Assembly (NCBI RefSeq): GCF_001905445.1 | Contig: NZ_LIVQ01000003.1 | Location: 683,445-747,444 of the forward strand | DNA length: 64,000 nt | Source: Streptomyces sp. CB00455 | GTDB taxonomy: Bacteria > Actinomycetota > Actinomycetes > Streptomycetales > Streptomycetaceae | Reading direction: 5' to 3' | Shown: positions 8,325 to 19,252 of the stretch, in pieces | Numbering within the stretch: position 1 is the stretch's first letter | Layout: every line of letters starts with the position of its first letter | The notes under the pieces: generated by a model | Databases searched by the model: none | Told to the model about the DNA's origin: nothing | Seen by the model: only the letters and a program-made list of their open reading frames with translations | Position numbers and translations under genes: made by a program

Positions 8325-9557
8325 TCAGTCCACCAGGTCCCGGACCACGGCGTCGGCCAGCAGCCTGCCCCGCAGGGTCAGCACGGCGCGCCCGGCCCCG
8401 TACGGCTCCTGTGCCAGCAGGCCGTCCGCCAGGGCCCGGCGGGAGGCCGCCAGCCCGGCCGGCGCGAGCAGCGACAGCGGGACCCCGTCGACCAGCCGCA
8501 GCTCCAGCAGGATGCGCTCCACCCGCCGGTCCTCCTCGGACAGCAGCTCGCGCCCCGCTCCGGGCGAGCGGCCCCCGGCCAGCGCCGCCGCGTAGGCGCC
8601 GGGGTGCTTGACGTTCCACCACCGGACCCCGCCCACGTGCGAGTGCGCGCCCGGGCCGGCGCCCCACCAGTCGGCGCCGCGCCAGTACAGCTCGTTGTGC
8701 AGGCACCGCCCGGCCCGTGAAGTGGCCCAGTTCGAGACCTCGTACCAGTCGTACCCGGCCTGCGCCATGACCTCGTCGGCGATCAGGTAGCGGTCGGCGT
8801 GCACGTCGTCGTCCGTCATGGGGACCTCGCCCCGGCGGATGCGCCGTGCCAGCTGGGTGCCCTCCTCCACGATCAGCGCGTAGGCCGAGATGTGGTCGGG
8901 GCCGGCCCCCAGCGCGGCCGCGAGGGTGGCGCGCCAGTCCTCGTCCGACTCCCCGGGCGTGCCGTAGATCAGGTCCAGGTTGACGTGCTCGAAGCCGGCC
9001 GCGCGTGCTTCCGCGACGCACGCCTCGGGGCGGCCGGGCGTGTGCGTGCGGTCCAGCACCTTCAGGACGTGCTGCTTCGCGCTCTGCATGCCGAAGGAGA
9101 CCCGGTTGAAGCCCCCGGCCCGCAGCTCCGCCAGGTACCGCGGGTCGACCGACTCGGGATTCGCCTCGGTGGTGATCTCGGCGTCCTCGGCCAGGCCGAA
9201 CTCGTCGCGGATGGCCGCGAGCATGCGGACGAGGTCGGCGGCGGGCAGCAGCGTCGGCGTGCCGCCGCCGACGAAGACGGTCCGGACGGCGCGCGGGTCG
9301 TCCCCGAGGACCTTGCGCGCGAGGCGGACCTCGTCGATCAGGGTGTCGGCGTAGTTCTCCCGCGAGGCGAGCACACCGCCGGTACCCCGCAGCTCGGTGG
9401 CCGTGTAGGTGTTGAAGTCGCAGTACCCGCAGCGCGTGGCGCAGTACGGGACGTGCAGGTAGAAGCCGAGCGGCCGCTCCCCGGCACCCGCCAGGGCGTG
9501 CGCCGGCAGCGAGCCGTCTTCGGGCATGGGTTCACCGTCGGGCAGGGCGGAAGGCAT
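8325..9557 (-). CDS. hemW: radical SAM heme chaperone HemW
   Basis: This 410-residue radical SAM protein is related to coproporphyrinogen III dehydrogenase. The iron-sulfur motif is C39-ATR-C43-GY-C46-DF; the residue after the third cysteine pattern is F rather than the extra C of true HemN, which fits HemW, a heme-binding chaperone. Other hallmarks are VFVGGGTPTLL, EANPES, RVSFGMQS, LDLIYGTPG and a C-terminal HemN-like domain (HNELYWRGADWWGAGPGAHS). The start ATG lacks a ribosome site, but GACAAT ends 6 nt upstream, suggesting leaderless expression. Streptomyces hemW often lies beside hrcA-dnaJ2, as here. Confidence 0.93.
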   Translation of the reverse strand: MPSALPDGEPMPEDGSLPAHALAGAGERPLGFYLHVPYCATRCGYCDFNTYTATELRGTGGVLASRENYADTLIDEVRLARKVLGDDPRAVRTVFVGGGTPTLLPAADLVRMLAAIRDEFGLAEDAEITTEANPESVDPRYLAELRAGGFNRVSFGMQSAKQHVLKVLDRTHTPGRPEACVAEARAAGFEHVNLDLIYGTPGESDEDWRATLAAALGAGPDHISAYALIVEEGTQLARRIRRGEVPMTDDDVHADRYLIADEVMAQAGYDWYEVSNWATSRAGRCLHNELYWRGADWWGAGPGAHSHVGGVRWWNVKHPGAYAAALAGGRSPGAGRELLSEEDRRVERILLELRLVDGVPLSLLAPAGLAASRRALADGLLAQEPYGAGRAVLTLRGRLLADAVVRDLVD

Positions 9558-9664
9558 AGCCCCATTGTCCCGCACCGCCCGCCCCCGCCCCCACCACGGG
9601 CCGGCGCGGCGCAACGAGACCCCCGGACCGGGCCGGGTGGGGGCCCCGCCCGGCGCGCCGGCCC

Positions 9665-9718
9665 GTACTGCCGGTACCGCCCGTACTGCCGGTACCGCCC
9701 GTACTGCCGGTGCCGCCC
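9665..9718. repeat. 3 x 18-bp tandem repeat between hemW and acyl-CoA synthetase
   Basis: GTACTGCCGGTACCGCCC occurs at 9665-9682 and 9683-9700, and once more with a single A-to-G change at 9701-9718. The array is non-coding, ending 11 bp from the stop codon of the upstream (minus-strand) acyl-CoA synthetase. Each unit contains the palindrome GGTACC. It is a likely slippage-prone site; no function is evident. Confidence 0.85.
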
Positions 9719-9729
9719 GCCGCGAGGCG

Positions 9730-11619
<1,890 letters not shown>

Positions 11620-11802
11620 GACATCCTCCGGACCGGTCCACGCGGCAGTGCGTGGGGGTGGAGCGCTGGGGGGCGCTTGGGACTGGCGGGTTTGCAGCCG
11701 TCGATCTTTTTTAAACTGGCGAGTAACCATCGAGCAGTGATCAGACTAGAGGCCGTCCGGCGCCTGCGTAAGGGCCCACAAGCGGCCGGTTCATAACGAA
11801 AG

Positions 11803-11830
11803 AGGCCCCCGGGCTCACGCGCGGGGGCCT
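11803..11830 (-). terminator. terminator downstream of lepA
   Basis: AGGCCCCCG and CGGGGGCCT form a 9-bp perfect stem around a 10-nt loop. On the minus strand the stem is followed by CTTTCGTT, a modest U tract. It lies about 60 nt past the lepA stop codon, the natural place for its terminator. Confidence 0.8.
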
Positions 11831-11888
11831 GCTTGCGTACGTCCGGCGCACGGCTTCTCGTGTCTGCCGGCGGGCGGCTCCGGAGGGG

Positions 11889-13754
11889 CTACTTCTTCTT
11901 GCCGCCGGACTCGTCGCTGGAGAGGACGGCGATGAAGGCCTCCTGCGGGACCTCCACGGAGCCGACCATCTTCATCCGCTTCTTGCCTTCCTTCTGCTTC
12001 TCCAGCAGCTTCCGCTTACGGGAGATGTCACCGCCGTAGCACTTGGCGAGGACGTCCTTGCGGATGGCGCGGATCGTCTCGCGGGCGATGACCCGGGAGC
12101 CCACGGCCGCCTGGATCGGGATCTCGAAGGCCTGCCGCGGGATGAGCTCGCGCAGCTTGGCGACCAGGCGCACGCCGTAGGCGTAGGCGGCGTCCTTGTG
12201 GCAGACGGCGGAGAAGGCGTCGACCTTGTCGCCGTGCAGCAGGATGTCGACCTTGACGAGGCTGCTGGACTGCTCGCCGGTGGGCTCGTAGTCCAGGGAG
12301 GCGTAGCCGCGCGTCTTGGACTTCAGCTGGTCGAAGAAGTCGAAGACGATCTCCGCGAGCGGGAGCGTGTAGCGGATCTCGACGCGGTCCTCGGAGAGGT
12401 AGTCCATCCCGAGGAGGGTGCCGCGGCGCTGCTGGCAGAGCTCCATGATCGCGCCGATGAACTCGGAGGGCGCGAGCAGGGTGGCCCGGACGACCGGCTC
12501 GAACACGTCCGAGATCTTGCCCTCGGGGAACTCGCTCGGGTTGGTGACGGAGACTTCCTTGCCGTCTTCCATGACGACCCGGTAGACCACGTTCGGCGCG
12601 GTGGCGATCAGGTCGAGACCGAACTCGCGCTCCAGGCGCTCGCGCACCACGTCGAGGTGGAGCAGACCGAGGAAGCCGACGCGGAAGCCGAAGCCGAGCG
12701 CCGCCGAGGTCTCCGGCTCGTACACGAGCGCGGCGTCGTTCAGCTGCAGCTTGTCCAGGGCCTCGCGCAGGTCGGGGTAGTCCGAACCGTCGAGCGGGTA
12801 CAGCCCCGAGAAGACCATCGGCCGCGGGTCCTTGTAGCCGCCGAGGGCCTCGGTGGCACCGTTGTGCAGGCTGGTGATGGTGTCACCGACCTTGGACTGA
12901 CGGACGTCCTTCACGCCGGTGATGATGTAGCCGACCTCTCCGACGCCGATGCCGTCGGAGGGGGTCATCTCCGGGGAGGAGACACCGATCTCCAGCAGTT
13001 CGTGGGTGGCGCCGGTGGACATCATCCGGATGCGCTCGCGCTTGTTGAGCTGACCGTCCACGACACGGACGTAGGTGACGACACCGCGGTACGAGTCGTA
13101 GACCGAGTCGAAGATCATGGCGCGGGCGGGGGCGTCCTTGGGGCCGACCGGGGCCGGAACCGTGGCGACGATCTTGTCGAGCAGCGCGTCCACGCCGAGA
13201 CCCGTCTTCGCGGAGACCCGCAGCACGTCCTCGGGCTGGCAGCCGACCAGGTTCGCCAGCTCCTCGGCGAACTTCTCCGGCTGGGCGGCCGGCAGGTCGA
13301 TCTTGTTCAGCACCGGGACGATCGCGAGGTCCTTCTCCATCGCCAGGTACAGGTTGGCGAGGGTCTGCGCCTCGATGCCCTGGGCCGCGTCCACCAGGAG
13401 GACGGTGCCCTCGCAGGCGGCGAGGGAGCGCGAGACCTCATAGGTGAAGTCGACGTGCCCGGGGGTGTCGATCATGTTGAGGATGTGGGTGCTGCCCTGA
13501 CCCTCGCCCGTGGTGGGGGCCCAGGGCAGTCGGACCGCCTGGGACTTGATCGTGATGCCGCGCTCACGCTCGATGTCCATGCGGTCGAGGTACTGGGCGC
13601 GCATCTGCCGCTGGTCGACCACACCGGTGATCTGGAGCATCCGGTCGGCAAGGGTCGACTTGCCGTGGTCGATGTGCGCGATGATGCAGAAGTTGCGGAT
13701 CAGCGCCGAGTCGGTACGGCTCGGCTCGGGCACGTGGCTGGGGATCGCGGGCAC
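11889..13754 (-). CDS. lepA: elongation factor 4 (LepA)
   Basis: This 621-residue ribosome-associated GTPase back-translocates or remodels stalled ribosomes and influences 30S assembly. G-domain motifs are AHIDHGKSTLADR (G1), the RGITIK switch region (G2), DTPGHVDF (G3) and NKIDLP (G4). An EF-G-like domain and the LepA-specific C-terminal domain follow (RKRKLLEKQKEGKKRMK near the end). The start is taken as GTG at VPAIPSHVPEPSRTD because the G1 motif then sits where it does in orthologues; in-frame codons further upstream are unrelated sequence. It is divergent from rpsT. Confidence 0.95.
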   Translation of the reverse strand: MPAIPSHVPEPSRTDSALIRNFCIIAHIDHGKSTLADRMLQITGVVDQRQMRAQYLDRMDIERERGITIKSQAVRLPWAPTTGEGQGSTHILNMIDTPGHVDFTYEVSRSLAACEGTVLLVDAAQGIEAQTLANLYLAMEKDLAIVPVLNKIDLPAAQPEKFAEELANLVGCQPEDVLRVSAKTGLGVDALLDKIVATVPAPVGPKDAPARAMIFDSVYDSYRGVVTYVRVVDGQLNKRERIRMMSTGATHELLEIGVSSPEMTPSDGIGVGEVGYIITGVKDVRQSKVGDTITSLHNGATEALGGYKDPRPMVFSGLYPLDGSDYPDLREALDKLQLNDAALVYEPETSAALGFGFRVGFLGLLHLDVVRERLEREFGLDLIATAPNVVYRVVMEDGKEVSVTNPSEFPEGKISDVFEPVVRATLLAPSEFIGAIMELCQQRRGTLLGMDYLSEDRVEIRYTLPLAEIVFDFFDQLKSKTRGYASLDYEPTGEQSSSLVKVDILLHGDKVDAFSAVCHKDAAYAYGVRLVAKLRELIPRQAFEIPIQAAVGSRVIARETIRAIRKDVLAKCYGGDISRKRKLLEKQKEGKKRMKMVGSVEVPQEAFIAVLSSDESGGKKK

Positions 13755-13899
13755 GCAGTGTCCTGATTCTCGGGTCGCAGTCGGAAGCGTTGGCGGAGCG
13801 TCGGTCTGAGCGACAGTCCGGATCCCGTCGCTGTCGGCGGCGCGATGTGGATCTGTACGCAGACTCCCATGGTCCCATGGACGGGGCAGTGCGCTCGGT

Positions 13900-13929
13900 T
13901 TGGGCCGCCCTGAGCGTGCCTGGTAGCCT
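13900..13929 (+). promoter_or_regulatory. putative rpsT promoter
   Basis: TTGGGC (13900-13905) and TAGCCT (13924-13929) are separated by 18 bp, a plausible HrdB-type promoter. It would start transcription near 13936, about 75 nt before rpsT, leaving room for a 5' leader. S20 genes are often autoregulated in their leader, but I see no defined structure here. Confidence 0.45.
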
Positions 13930-14010
13930 GGGCAGCTGTGTCTCGCATGGCCTCTCAGCTGTCGAGGCATGATCCGAAGAACAATACTCTGAACCTGAAA
14001 AGGCTCTTTC

Positions 14011-14277
14011 GTGGCGAACATCAAGTCCCAGATCAAGCGGAACAAGACGAACGAGAAGGCGCGCCTGCGCAACAAGGCCGTCAAGTCTTCGCTCAAGACC
14101 GCGATCCGCAAGGCCCGCGAGGCCGTCGTCGCCGGTGACGTCGAGAAGGCCACCGTGGCTTCCCGTGACGCCGCGCGTGCTCTCGACAAGGCTGTCTCGA
14201 AGGGTGTCATCCACAAGAACGCCGCCGCCAACAAGAAGTCGGCACTGGCCTCCAAGGTTGCCTCCCTGCAGGGCTGA
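14011..14277 (+). CDS. rpsT: 30S ribosomal protein S20
   Basis: This 88-residue, strongly basic, all-helical ribosomal protein is of normal S20 length. It begins MANIKSQIKRNKTNEKARLRNKAVKS and ends with SKGVIHKNAAANKKSALASKV, both family hallmarks; it binds the 5' domain of 16S rRNA. The start codon is GTG. The gene lies between divergent lepA and convergent holA, which is the standard Streptomyces arrangement, and has its own promoter and terminator. Confidence 0.97.
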   Translation: MANIKSQIKRNKTNEKARLRNKAVKSSLKTAIRKAREAVVAGDVEKATVASRDAARALDKAVSKGVIHKNAAANKKSALASKVASLQG

Positions 14278-14412
14278 GCTCTCGATGTGAATCGCCGGTA
14301 AGGACCCAGCGGGCCCTCTCTTCCGCTCCGGACCGGCACACCGCGCCGCACGCGGCCTGCGTTCGCCACGCGGGTGCGGCGCACCGAGCGTCATCGCAGT
14401 ACCAGCAGTGAC

Positions 14413-14459
14413 CGAAGGCCCCGGCCCCACCCTTCCCCAGGGTGCGACCGGGGCCTTCG
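14413..14459 (+). terminator. terminator between rpsT and holA (probably bidirectional)
   Basis: CGAAGGCCCCGG and CCGGGGCCTTCG form a perfect 12-bp stem, with an inner CACCC/GGGTG pairing inside the loop. It sits between the converging rpsT (+) and holA (-) genes, about 135 nt after rpsT and 80 nt after holA, and can serve both. Confidence 0.8.
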
Positions 14460-14538
14460 CGTTCCTCGGGGCGGCCCCACCGCGCCGGCGCGCACGGCGC
14501 GCACACCGCGCGCAGGGGCCCCCGATCGGTGAGGCTTC

Positions 14539-15531
14539 CTAGCGACGCTGGGGGCGCGCGGCGCGGGCCACCGCCACCACCGCCTTCTCCAGCGCGTACT
14601 CCGGATCGTCGCCGCCGCCCTTCACGCCGGCGTCGGCAGCGGCCACGGCGCGGAGCGCGTCCGCCACCCCGTCCGCCGACCAGCCCCGCATCTGCTGGCG
14701 GACCCGGTCGATCTTCCACGGCGGCATGCCCAGGTCCCGGGCGAGATCGCCCGGGCGGGCCCCCCGGGGGGCGGAGGCCAGCTTGCCGATCGCCCGCACC
14801 GCCTGGGCCAGCGCACTGGTGATCAGGACGGGTGCCACCCCGGTGGACAAGGACCACCGCAGGGCTTCGAGGGCTTCTGCCGCGCGTCCCTCGACCGCCC
14901 GGTCGGCGACCGTGAAGCTGGAGGCTTCCGCCCGGCCCGTGTAGTAGCGGCCGACCACGGCCTCGTCGATGGTCCCCTCGACGTCCGCGCACAGCTGCGC
15001 GGCCGCGCTCGCCAGCTCCCGCAGGTCGCTGCCGATGGCGTCGACCAGTGTCTGACACGCCTCCGGGGTCGCCGAGCGGCCCAGCGTGCGGAACTCGCCC
15101 CGTACGAAGGCCAGCCGGTCCGCCGCCTTGGTCATCTTCGGGCAGGCGATCTCCCGCGCACCCGCCTTTCGCGCCGCGTCCAGCAGACCCTTGCCCTTGA
15201 CCCCGCCCGCGTGGAGGAGCACGAGGACGATCTCCTCGTAGGGCGCGCCGAGGTAGGCCTTCACCTCCTTGACCGTGTCCGCTGACAGGTCCTGGGCGTT
15301 GCGCACGACCAGGACCTTCCGCTCCGAGAAGAGCGAGGGGCTCGTCAGCTCGGCCAGCGTGCCGGGCTGGAGCTGCTCGGGGGCGAGGTCGCGGACGTCC
15401 GTGTCGGCATCGGCGGCGCGGGCGGCCGCCACCACCTCCCGTACGGCGCGGTCGAGGAGCAGGTCCTCCTGGCCCACCGCGAGGGTGAGGGGGGCGAGGA
15501 GATCGTCGGTGGAGTTCTTCCTGGTGGCCAT
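14539..15531 (-). CDS. holA: DNA polymerase III subunit delta
   Basis: This 330-residue subunit of the clamp loader opens the beta clamp. The AAA+-like N-terminal domain contains LLLDRAVREVV and LFSERKVLVVRNAQDLSAD, the region that contacts the clamp. The middle and C-terminal collar domains include TIDEAVVGRYYTGRAEASSF and a terminal helical bundle (DPEYALEKAVVAVARA). The ATG at MATRKNST was chosen; the upstream extension is not conserved. It is divergent from the small 80-aa gene 61 bp away, a shared promoter region. Residual Walker A residues are absent, as expected for delta. Confidence 0.93.
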   Translation of the reverse strand: MATRKNSTDDLLAPLTLAVGQEDLLLDRAVREVVAAARAADADTDVRDLAPEQLQPGTLAELTSPSLFSERKVLVVRNAQDLSADTVKEVKAYLGAPYEEIVLVLLHAGGVKGKGLLDAARKAGAREIACPKMTKAADRLAFVRGEFRTLGRSATPEACQTLVDAIGSDLRELASAAAQLCADVEGTIDEAVVGRYYTGRAEASSFTVADRAVEGRAAEALEALRWSLSTGVAPVLITSALAQAVRAIGKLASAPRGARPGDLARDLGMPPWKIDRVRQQMRGWSADGVADALRAVAAADAGVKGGGDDPEYALEKAVVAVARAARPQRR

Positions 15532-15592
15532 CGGATCCAGCATCCCACGCCGCACCGACAGGCCTCCGCGCCGCGTACCCGACAATGGTCCG

Positions 15593-15835
15593 GTGAACGT
15601 GCACCATGTACTCGTCCTGCCCGACCGCGACGCCGCCGAGGAGGTGGCGCGGGAGGCCGTCGACCGTTTCGGTCTGCCCGAGGAGCCGCAGTTGGTCCGC
15701 GACGCCCTGGCCGGAGAGGACGACGCCGAGGACGCGCAGTGGCTGGTGGTCGTCGAGGACCCGCGCGAACGGCTCGACTCCGCCTCCCTGGAGGCCCTCG
15801 CCGCCGCGTACGAAGGCTGGCTCGAAGCCCCGTAG
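15593..15835 (+). CDS. small acidic hypothetical protein
   Basis: This is an 80-residue acidic protein of unknown function. It begins VNVHHVLVLPDRDAAEEVAREAVDRF and looks like a compact alpha/beta domain, with a strand-helix opening, WLVVVEDP as a central strand, and a closing helix. I recall a similar small gene beside holA in other streptomycetes. The GTG start is preceded by GACAAT ending 6 nt upstream and no ribosome site, so the transcript is probably leaderless. It converges on the YceI gene 15 bp downstream. Codon use matches the neighbours, supporting a real gene. Confidence 0.7.
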   Translation: MNVHHVLVLPDRDAAEEVAREAVDRFGLPEEPQLVRDALAGEDDAEDAQWLVVVEDPRERLDSASLEALAAAYEGWLEAP

Positions 15836-15849
15836 GGAGGTTCGGCGCC

Positions 15850-16731
15850 TCAGGCCTTGTGGACGATCTGCACGTCCAGGGTGACGTCGACGCTCGAACC
15901 GATCGCGGCGACGCCGTGCGCCAGCATCGACTGCCAGTTCAGGGCGAAGTCCTCGCGGTGCAGTTCGGCGGTGGCCCGGCAGGCCGCCCTCGGTTCGCCC
16001 TCCAGGCCCGTGCCCTGGCCCAGGTACCGGGTGTCGAGGGTGACGGACCGGCTGATCCCGTGGAGGGTGAGTGCGCCCGCCACGGCCCAGCGGCTGCCGC
16101 TGCGGTGGATGAACCGCTCGCTGTAGAACTCCACCGTCGGGTGGCGCACCGCGTCCAGGAAGTCGCCGGACCTCAGGTGGTCGTCGCGCAGCCGCAGCCC
16201 GGTGTCGATGCTCGCCGCATCGATGATCACGTGCATGGAGGAGTCCTCCATCCGGTCGGCTATCCGTACCGCGCCGGCGAAGGTGTTGAAGCGGCCGCGG
16301 ATCCTGGCGAAGCCGATGTGCCGCGCCGTGAAGCCGATCGACGAGTGCGTCGGGTCGAGCTCCCAGTGGCCGGGCTGCGGCAGCAGCGGCGGCTCCACCG
16401 CGTCCAGGATGATCTCGCCGGTCCCGGGCTGCGCCGGGTCCCCCACCAGCGTCGCCCCGTGGAACGGCGCGTACCCCTCGGCCGTCACGGAGAGCCGGTA
16501 CTCGCCCTCCGGTACGGCCGCGGTGAACCCGCCGTACGGATCGGTCTCCCCCTTGACGATCCTGCGGCCGATCGGGTCGGTCACCTCGAAGGTGGCCCCT
16601 CTGACCGGCTGGTGGACCGTGTCGAGGACCCGGCAGCTGAGCAGACGCGCCGTCGGTGGCAGCGTCAGTGTCGCGGATGTGTGCGGGCTGGAACTTCCGG
16701 CCGTCTCCATCCCCCGTCGGCGACCGAACAT
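15850..16731 (-). CDS. YceI family protein with N-terminal carboxypeptidase-regulatory-like domain
   Basis: This 293-residue protein has two domains. Residues about 28-110 form a beta-sandwich of the carboxypeptidase-regulatory type (LLSCRVLDTVHQPVRGATFEVTD and YRLSVTAEGYAPF). Residues about 120-293 are a YceI lipocalin-like barrel, starting WELDPTHSSIGFTARHIGFARIRGRF and containing HPTVEFYSERF and TLHGISRSVTLD. YceI barrels bind isoprenoid or amphiphilic lipids. No signal peptide is visible, so it is probably cytoplasmic. It lies downstream of comEC on the same strand, but the com genes are unlikely to be functionally related. Confidence 0.9.
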   Translation of the reverse strand: MFGRRRGMETAGSSSPHTSATLTLPPTARLLSCRVLDTVHQPVRGATFEVTDPIGRRIVKGETDPYGGFTAAVPEGEYRLSVTAEGYAPFHGATLVGDPAQPGTGEIILDAVEPPLLPQPGHWELDPTHSSIGFTARHIGFARIRGRFNTFAGAVRIADRMEDSSMHVIIDAASIDTGLRLRDDHLRSGDFLDAVRHPTVEFYSERFIHRSGSRWAVAGALTLHGISRSVTLDTRYLGQGTGLEGEPRAACRATAELHREDFALNWQSMLAHGVAAIGSSVDVTLDVQIVHKA

Positions 16732-16788
16732 GGCTGACGCACCCCCGTGCTGTGTGGAATTGGACCGCTCTGGCGAAGACGCATTCGA

Positions 16789-19252
16789 TCATGCTGTCGG
16801 GTTGGGGGCAAACAGAAGGGCCGCGCCCGGTATGACCGCGCCGTCTCCGCCGCCCGCGCCGCCCCCGACCAGCCGGGGACGCCCGCAGCCGCGCACCCGT
16901 TCCGCAGACGGCGATCGAACCGTCGGTGTCGGTGCGCAGCACGCTCGCCCCCATCGCCCGCAGCTGGGCGAGCGTACCCGCTGCGGGGTGTCCGTAGCGG
17001 TTGCCCGCGCCGACCGGGACGAGCGCGATCCGCGGCCGGACCCGGGCGTACAGCACCGGCTCCTGGTGCGCGGAGCCGTGGTGGGCGACCTTGAGGACAT
17101 CGACCGGGCCCAGCTCCGGATGCTCCCTCAACAGTCCTTGTTGCGCCTGCGGTTCGAGGTCGCCGAGCAGCAGCAGGGTCAGCCCCGCACCCCGTACCAG
17201 CAGGGCGACGCTCGCGTCGTTGGGCCCCTCGGGCGGTGGCCCTGCGGTCGGCGGCCAGAGCACCTGCCACTCCAGCGGACCGGCGCGGCGCCGCTCGCCC
17301 GCCGTCGCCCGTACGACGGGCACGCCGGCGGCCGCCGCGGTCCGGTGGACGAACTGCGCCTGGCCTTGCGGCTCTTCCAGCGCCGTGGTCTGAATCACAC
17401 CCACCGATCTGCCGCGCAGCACACCGGGCAGGCCCGCCACGTGGTCGGCGTGGAAGTGCGTCAGCAACAGCAGCGGAACCCTGTTCACACCCAGGGCGCG
17501 CAGGCAGGCGTCCACCGGGCCGGGATCCGGTCCGGCGTCCACCACCAGGGCCTCCCCGGGGCCGAGGGCGAGCACCGCGGCGTCTCCCTGGCCCACGGCG
17601 CACTGCACGTACCTCCAGTCGGGCGGTGGCCAGCCCGTGAGCGTACGGGTGAGCTGCGGCGGCCGCAGTACGGCCGCGAGCAGCAGCACGGCCAGCGCGG
17701 AGCAGAGCCACCGCCGGCGCAGGATCCGGGCGCCGGGGGCCACCACGGCCAGGGTGGCGGCGGCCAGCACCAGCCCGCCGGTGACCCCGCCCGGCCAGGC
17801 CGTCTCGGCGCCCGGCAGCCGGGCCCCCGCCCGGGCCACGCCGGCGATCCACCCGGCGGGCAGCCCCGCGCACCAGGCCGACACCTTCGCGGCGGCCATC
17901 CACAGCGGAGCCAGAGCGAGCGCCGCGAAGCCGAACACCGTCGCCGGGCCCGCGGCCAGCTCGGCCAGCAGGTTGCAGGGGACCGCCACCAGACTGACCC
18001 GGGCGGCGAGCACGGCGACGACGGGCGCACACACCGCCTGGGCGGCCGCGGCGGCGGCCAGCGCTTCGGCCGGCCGGTGCCGCATCCCGCGCCGCCGCAG
18101 CCCCGCGCTCCACCGGGGCGCGAGCGTGAGCAGGGCGCCCGTGGCCAGGACGGAGAGCAGGAAGCCGTAACTGCGGGCCAGCCACGGGTCGTAGAGGACC
18201 AGCAGCAGTACGGCTGCGCCGAGGGCCGGGAGCAGGGACCTGCGCCGGCCGGTCGCGATGGCCAGCAGGGTGAGCGCCCCGCACGCCGCGGCCCGCAGCA
18301 CGCTCGGCTCCGGCCGGCACACCACCACGAACGCCAGCGTCAGGGCGGTCCCGCACAGTGCCGTGGCCCGCAGTGACAGTCCGAGCCTGGGTGCCAGCCC
18401 GCTGCGCTCCGCCTGCTGGGCGCGGGCCGGAGGTCCGATGAGCAGGAACAGCACCACGGTCAGGTTGGAACCGGAGACGGCCAGGAGGTGCAGCAGGTCG
18501 GTGGCCCGGAAGGCTTCGTGCAGGTCGGGCGGCACCCGGGAGGTGTCGCCGACGACGAGTCCGGGCAGCAGGGCCCTCGCATCCGGTGCGAGCCCCTCGG
18601 TGACCTCGCGGAGTCCGGCCCGCAACCGCCCGGCGATCCGCTGCACGGTGTCGGGGCCGCCGGTCACCCGGGGCGGGGTGTCACCGGCCGGCCGCACCAG
18701 GGCCACGGCCTGCTCGCCGCTCCGCGCCGGGGCCAGCCGGGCCACGGCCTCCACCCGCGTGGAGGGCTGGAGCCGGGCCCAGTCGGGATGTCCCGCCAGT
18801 ACCCGCACCGGCGTCTCGACGCGCGTCCTGAGCCCGTCGGGCGCGGTCACGCCGGTCACCACCGCATCGAGCGCCACGACCGGCGGCCCGTTCGTGTTCG
18901 TGGTGGTGCGCGGGTCGGAGCCGACGGTCAGCTCCACGAGGACGCGGGCCTGCTCCCGGGCCAGCTCCGGCACCGGCCCGGCCCGCGCCTCGGCCCGGTG
19001 GAGCCCGGCCACCCCGGCCCCGGCGCAGGCGCACAGCAGGGCGGCGGCGAAGGCCGGAGCGAGCCTGCCCAGTGCCCCGGAGCGCCGCCACCCGGCCCAG
19101 ATCAGCAGCCCGGCACCGGCCAGTCCCAGCGCCACCGCGGCGGCGGCCGGCCCGGTGGGCGCGTCCAGGGCGAGGGCGGTCGCCGCCCAGGCGGCCAGGG
19201 CGGGCGCGACGATCCGCAGGTCGAGGGGGCCGGTGTCCTCGGGCCGGTTCAC
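16789..19252 (-). CDS. comEC: ComEC/Rec2-family competence protein (3' end frame-broken)
   Basis: This large polytopic membrane protein is related to the ComEC DNA-uptake channel. An N-terminal OB-like domain (DUF4131) is followed by the Competence transmembrane domain (LLHLLAVSGSNLTVVLFLL; RSYGFLLSVLATGALL). A metallo-beta-lactamase domain follows (LLLTHFHADHVAGLPG; KVAHHGSAHQEPVLY). The GTG start overlaps the comEA stop (GTGA). The frame has no stop at the natural end after TDTDGSIAVCGTG and would run on through the YceI gene. One extra base in the G4 run at 16875-16878 would put the end at the TGA at 16789, the boundary given here. Streptomyces is not known to be naturally competent, so the role is unclear. 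Confidence 0.75.
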
